Of a stretch of 64,000 nucleotides of DNA, positions 59,501 through 64,000 are shown piece after piece. The stretch lies in the NCBI GenBank assembly GCA_963678705.1, contig OY783203.1, positions 30,300,535 through 30,364,534 on the forward strand, read 5' to 3'. Each line of letters begins with the position of its first letter. Position 1 is the first letter of the stretch. Source of the DNA: Panorpa germanica. Lineage: Eukaryota; Arthropoda; Insecta; Mecoptera; Panorpidae. The position numbers and the translations under genes are program-made. The notes below the pieces were generated by a model. The model ran no database searches. It saw only the letters and a list, made by a program, of their open reading frames with translations, and was not told the origin of the DNA.

Positions 59501-61365
59501 CAAACTAAATATAAAACAAATAAATAAAATTTACTTTTATTTATTTTTTGAATTATAAGTACCATTTTAAAAACAAATTCCTAAATATATTCACTTTCGC
59601 TACAAACAGTATCTTGGCACCCTTGCGACAAGCTTTTCTGGTACGCCCCTGACAACGCTCTATTATCTTGTATTAATATTTCTTGTATTTCATTTCTAAT
59701 GGCAAAATTATATTATCACAGAAATGTTTTTTGAAATGTTATTACATCTTATAAATATACATCTTTTTTAAGTATTCAAGATCTAAACAAATAAACTTTT
59801 ATTTAGCGTCTGAAAACATATAAAAACTACATTCTAAATAAGTATTTTACATAAATATTACGTAATTTTTTTTACGTTACCTTGTTGGCTTTATTATCAT
59901 TTTAATATTTATAAATTGCATGTTTTCGTTTTTGGACGATAATAATAGTACAAAACCAACTTTTTTTTCTACGTAATATTTATGTAATATGTTTATATTG
60001 TACATATTCAAAGCATACAAAGGTACATAGATACATAACATACTCGTCTTATACGAAAAATGAGGGCTATGGATTTGAGGGGCATTATTGTCTGCTCTCT
60101 GCGTTACGTAAACTTTCTTTCTATTTGTAATATGCCACTCTGCAAATCATGTTTAGAATAATTTAAAATAAATGTGTTTTGCATTGCAAGGTCCAAACTT
60201 GCTAGCTTGCCACAGGCTTATTTGACGTCTACGTCTCATATGGAAAATGTCTTTTTGTGCAAGGTTCACACTTACTAGAATGTTTCATTGCGTTACATTT
60301 TTAATCTGTGAACAGATAAAGAATTAAGGGGCGTTAAGTATAGTTGGTAGCTTTGCAAAGTTTGGTTCTCATAAATGTAGAGCCCGCTGAATCACAGATC
60401 GACAGGTTAAATAGTATAGGCACATATGGATATGGAACAAACAAGGAATAAAGGCGCACTGTAATAAAGAATTGAATATTGTGATATTCATAGAACACCA
60501 AATATTGCTAAATCAAATGCAATTTTGTTATGTACTGTAATTTATATAAATGCACGATATAAAATTCTAAGCTAATCTATAATAACTAATATCTAAATTA
60601 ATAAATAAATAAATCAACTTCCGTCAAATTGCAAGGCTGACCTAATATTCCTTATCTAATCAACTTCTCAGTGGTTTTATATATTTCCTGTTTCTCAACA
60701 ATCTTAGGTTTTGAAATATTTATGTTATGTTTTTACAACCTTAGAAATATTTCAGACGATTATATTTTAGTAAGAATTCATAAAAATAATAATTATTTAA
60801 AAACTAAGCTCTAAGATTTTAGATTCTTTAATAAAAACTTGTATAAAACTTGTAGTGTTGTATGTAGTTGCATTGAATGGTATAACTAAGCAGCTTGGTA
60901 GCAGTATAACTGGTACTCTATATAGGGGGAAAGAGGGGGGGGGGAGCTGTGCCCCGGGACTCGACCCAGCATAGGCGCCCAGAAACTCGGTTCAATTATA
61001 ACGTGGATTTCGTGAAATAATAGAAACAAGATATTAAAGGATTTAGATCTTTTTTTGATTTTAGGAAAATTTATCAATTATTTATTTGGTTTGATACCTT
61101 AGTGATGAAGAAAGAAACAAAGAAATGGAAAGAGTTTCATTAAGGAAGTATTCATAATCAGTGTTTAAACCTATTAATTTGACTCTGATATTCATAAGTA
61201 GCAAATTGATGAAGAGGAATTAAATATTAGAAGACTGCTAATAAACTCGCGCGATTCAATAGTACAAATATATACATCGATGTCAACTAACACCGGAGGA
61301 CACTGACTACTAAGCCACATAAGAATACACGTCTTCAATACTACTTGCGAGACTCTTGGAAAGAC
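59501..61365. other. AT-rich spacer; possible CCCAGGT MITE relic
   Basis: No gene recognised. 60185-60305 ('ACTTGCTAGCTTGCCACAGG', 'TTGCGTTACATTTTTAATC') weakly resembles the CCCAGGT MITE. 60925-60955 is a G-rich run. Confidence 0.4.
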
Positions 61366-61545
61366 CAGAGTAAACTGAAATTCCTTTGGGTTTGATCGCC
61401 GGAACACGCTATATTCTTAATTTGATTATGGGATATAATGACTCACATTGAGATCTCGACATGATAAAAACTATCAACATATCGGAAGGTCGTCAGCGAT
61501 AGGGCTATTGGCATTGGAAATAAGCCAATAAATAACTAATCAGAT
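61366..61545 (+). mobile_element. SINE (SINE copy 14)
   Basis: 'CCTTTGGGTTTGATCGCCGG', 'AACACGCTATATTCTTAATT', 'AACATATCGGAAGGTCGTCA' and the tail 'TTGGAAATAAGCCAATAAAT'. The far 5' head is unclear. Confidence 0.7.
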
Positions 61546-63758
61546 TTCCAAGTAATTCCAGATCAACTTTCTTTCTTTATTTCTGTAAAGTGTGAAACTT
61601 TTCTCCAAATTCCACCTGTGGAATCGAAACCAATTATTGCAAATCTTAAACACACATTAATCTCAATGTTCCCAAGAGACATCTTTCATCCCCACCTTCA
61701 TCACAACAACTAATTAAGGTGATGAGGTAACATATCTTCTTACAAGATGATGAAACAAGAACTGGAACACCATTTTGATAATAGGCCATCTCATGAAATC
61801 ATCAACTAATGAAGATGAAGACGGAAGAAATATCAAACTATCAAAAAGGTCATCTAGGTAGGAGACCACTTATCATCCTCAAATATCTAACATGGTAAAG
61901 AACCCTAGAAGGTCATTAGGATCAATTATTATATATCAATATTCGATATAACAATGCATCATATAGTTAGCAGAATCCTTTAGATGAAGATATATGAACG
62001 ATTGCTGATTTATTAGTTGGGATTCTACAGATGCTGCAGGACAGATCTCCATAATTACTTTAATTAATTGCATGTTGTTGTGCCAAAATTTGCTCAAAAG
62101 CTTAAAACTAAAATGGCAAACATAATTGAGCTACCAAGTACGAGTATATTAGAATATCGTTAACCAAAGTTCAGGGTCGAATTACGACAATAACCCACCA
62201 ACCACCAATTACCCAATTAATATCATGTTTAATGACAAAGTTTTAAAATCATTTTGACAACAAAGGTCACAATTCACTGTGTCATTATTTTATAATTTGT
62301 AACATAACTTTGATGTATAGGTTGTTGAAATATTGGTTGATTCAGGGAGAAACTCTCTTTCCATAACGAGGCGAGTGTGGGGCAAGAATAAAGTGGGAGG
62401 GTGAGTCCATCGCAATGACTCTCTAAACTGCCTTTGACTCTCTAACTTAGTTACTGTAAATTAATAACATCAGTATCTGTATTTAGGAGGAGTAAAATGT
62501 TTTCAACGGCAGCGGCAGCGGCAGCAGCAACCAATTATGTGCGGAAGTGGATTTTGAAATTCGAGAATATTCAATTTTCAGTTTACTGTGTGGACTATAA
62601 GTACATTTTAAAATGCCTAATGGTTTGTTAGAAACTAAGGGGGTGAAGGAAAAGAAGGTTACATGGCTTGCCTGTTATCGTAGCTTTCTTGTTTTTCGAC
62701 ATTAATTCTAAAACATCCGAAAATATTTGAGATCAAATAAAAACAACATAAATTTTAATGGATGAAGACATTGAATGAAGATAGTCAAGCAATCTGGTCT
62801 AGTAGGTCCTTAGTAAAAATTACTTAGGCACATAATATAGTACCCTAGTACATTTCTTCCATCTTGCTTGAAGAAAGAGGTTGAATTTTGAAATGAAGAA
62901 TATTTTTATGATGTCATGTAAACCAAGAAGCAGACGTAGTTTTTTATATGAGGAATGATTGCCAGATAGATGAATTTTCGCAGTCAAACCGACGGCAATT
63001 TTTTTAAATCGTTGTCAGAGAATAGCCATAAAAATAGTGGAACAAAAATTTGGTGCAAAATTTTCCGATCTGGAAAGAGAGGATCGGCAAAATGTATGTT
63101 TGAATTTATGAAAATTATCGGATCTGATCATCTTGCAGTACTAGAACTGGAAGATCTACCTTCAATATTTCTTCTTCATCTGAGATCTAAAATGTAGCAA
63201 TAGTCTAAACAGTCATTGGAGAATTATCATAACTATAAAAAGAAATGATATTACATAATAATTAAATAAATAATAATAATAAACATAAGATAAAGCTAGG
63301 TGTGACGAGAGACTAAGAGGGCCCTGAGAAAAATTTGGGCTAAGTGGACAAAAACACAAATCAACGCGTAAATAAAGGGAAAGGCCCTAGTGATTTTATT
63401 GGACGTTTTGACAAAGGAATTTGTCCGCTTATTTCCGATACTTGTCCTTTCACCGACGATAAGATTATGAGAACAGTTTCTTTGATGTCTACGCATATAA
63501 TCTGCCCGATAAATGTGTGATTATATATTACATATAAACAATTAAACCAAACCAAGAAAAAAAGCTTAAATTCGGAATTTGACCCCAGATTATAACGTTT
63601 TTAATAAGTAAAACAGTCATGTTACTGTTACGTAACTAGTACTTTTATATTTACAGAAATATGACAGTAATAATATGCAAAAATTTAACTTTTCCAAAGC
63701 AGAAATCTGAAATCTCCCGAAATTAAAATTGTTGATGATTTTATACTATAAATTTCAG
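61546..63758. other. AT-rich spacer
   Basis: No gene recognised. 62508-62530 is a 'CGGCAG' or 'CGGCAGCAG' run. The frame at 62970-63197 has no identifiable motif. Confidence 0.4.
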
Positions 63759-63868
63759 AGACGCCACAATCACCAACGCCACCAGCACCGCCATCGCCAC
63801 CGCCACCGCGTCGTTTTAAAATATTCTGCCGGCGCCCCTCGATGATTGTATGTTACACGACTTACTGA
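63759..63868 (+). CDS. Candidate proline-rich exon (unproven)
   Basis: 'AAATTTCAG' at 63750-63758 is a usable 3' splice site. The DNA after it abruptly becomes GC-rich and stays open for 35 codons, 'TPQSPTPPAPPSPPPPRRFK' then 'IFCRRPSMIVCYTTY', to a TGA at 63866-63868. The reading starts after two bases that would complete a split codon. There is no start codon, so this would be a terminal exon of a gene whose upstream exon lies elsewhere. The proline part comes from imperfect CCACCG/GCCACC repeats, so a decayed simple repeat after a chance TTTCAG is an equally good explanation. Confidence 0.2.
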
Positions 63869-64000
63869 ACCAGTATTGTGTAGATGAAATTTTGTGAATA
63901 TATGTATGTATTTATTAAACCTCCAAGCAAAAACGGAAACAGTGAATCTCCTATTATGCTATAAATAGGGATAGACCCCACATAAGAAAGGTACATATAC
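63869..64000. other. AT-rich end of window
   Basis: Nothing recognised. Confidence 0.4.

Noticed and set aside
1-64000. CRISPR arrays, rRNA, bacterial operons, riboswitches
   Set aside because: The sequence is eukaryotic in composition and repeat content; no such structures were seen.
1-64000. LTR retrotransposons, Polintons or other virus-derived elements
   Set aside because: No paired long terminal repeats, protease/integrase or capsid-like reading was recognised on either strand.
1-64000. Known conserved insect microRNAs (for example let-7, miR-193, miR-10 seeds)
   Set aside because: None of the mature sequences I could recall was found by eye. A hairpin scan with small-RNA data would be needed to exclude new ones.

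Overview
This 64 kb window is AT-rich eukaryotic DNA, most likely from an insect and probably a butterfly or moth. The reasons are an irritans-type mariner, Helitron ends of the kind common in Lepidoptera, a tRNA-derived SINE family scattered in many decayed copies, and LINE 3' ends encoding a zinc-knuckle tail. No host protein-coding gene could be recognised. Every reading frame is short; those that look conserved belong to mobile elements. The window reads as a gene desert or the inside of a very long intron or non-coding transcript.

Layout. 0-8 kb: SINE 3' pieces (0.4 and 2.3 kb), a Helitron 3' end (2.4 kb), a mariner relic (3.6 kb), an (AT)n array (4.1 kb), a fuller SINE (6.2 kb) and two copies of a terminal-inverted-repeat MITE here called family 1 (1.6 and 7.5 kb). 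8-20 kb: a LINE C-terminus (10.1 kb), a second mariner relic (13.3 kb), two more family-1 MITEs (14.1 and 15.2 kb), a partial element with TTAA-type ends (16.2 kb), and (AT)n arrays. 19-23 kb: a copy of an unclassified repeat ('family 2', 19.2 kb), then the most gene-like non-coding DNA in the window: CpG-rich blocks at 21.9-22.6 kb around a TATA-like motif, followed by a purine-rich tract to 23.1 kb.

25-36 kb: a SINE split by a PIF/Harbinger-type MITE flanked by TTA, another family-2 copy (26.5 kb), a second LINE C-terminus (28.2 kb), a complete TTAA-flanked element (31.1-31.7 kb), and a 568-bp element made of two long inverted arms (33.8-34.3 kb). 36-47 kb: a LINE tail inserted into a SINE with a 13-bp target-site duplication, a mariner complete at both ends but deleted in the middle, the fifth family-1 MITE, several SINEs, a short Helitron complete at both ends, the third family-2 copy, and a second PIF/Harbinger MITE. 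47-64 kb: two tandem MITEs with CCCAGGT ends (51.2-51.4 kb), two piggyBac-type transposase C-terminus remnants (56 and 58 kb), three more SINEs, and at 63.76 kb a proline-rich open stretch preceded by a splice-acceptor-like TTTCAG.

The parts do not form a pathway. What they give is an insertion history: SINEs are the oldest legible layer because LINE and PIF elements landed in them. The mariner still has matching ends, a TA duplication and long reading frames, so it looks younger than the other two mariner relics. The best places to look for host function are the 21.9-23.1 kb CpG and purine segment, the 63.76 kb candidate exon, and a short motif (ACTCGTA/TACGAGT) that recurs far more often than the base composition suggests.
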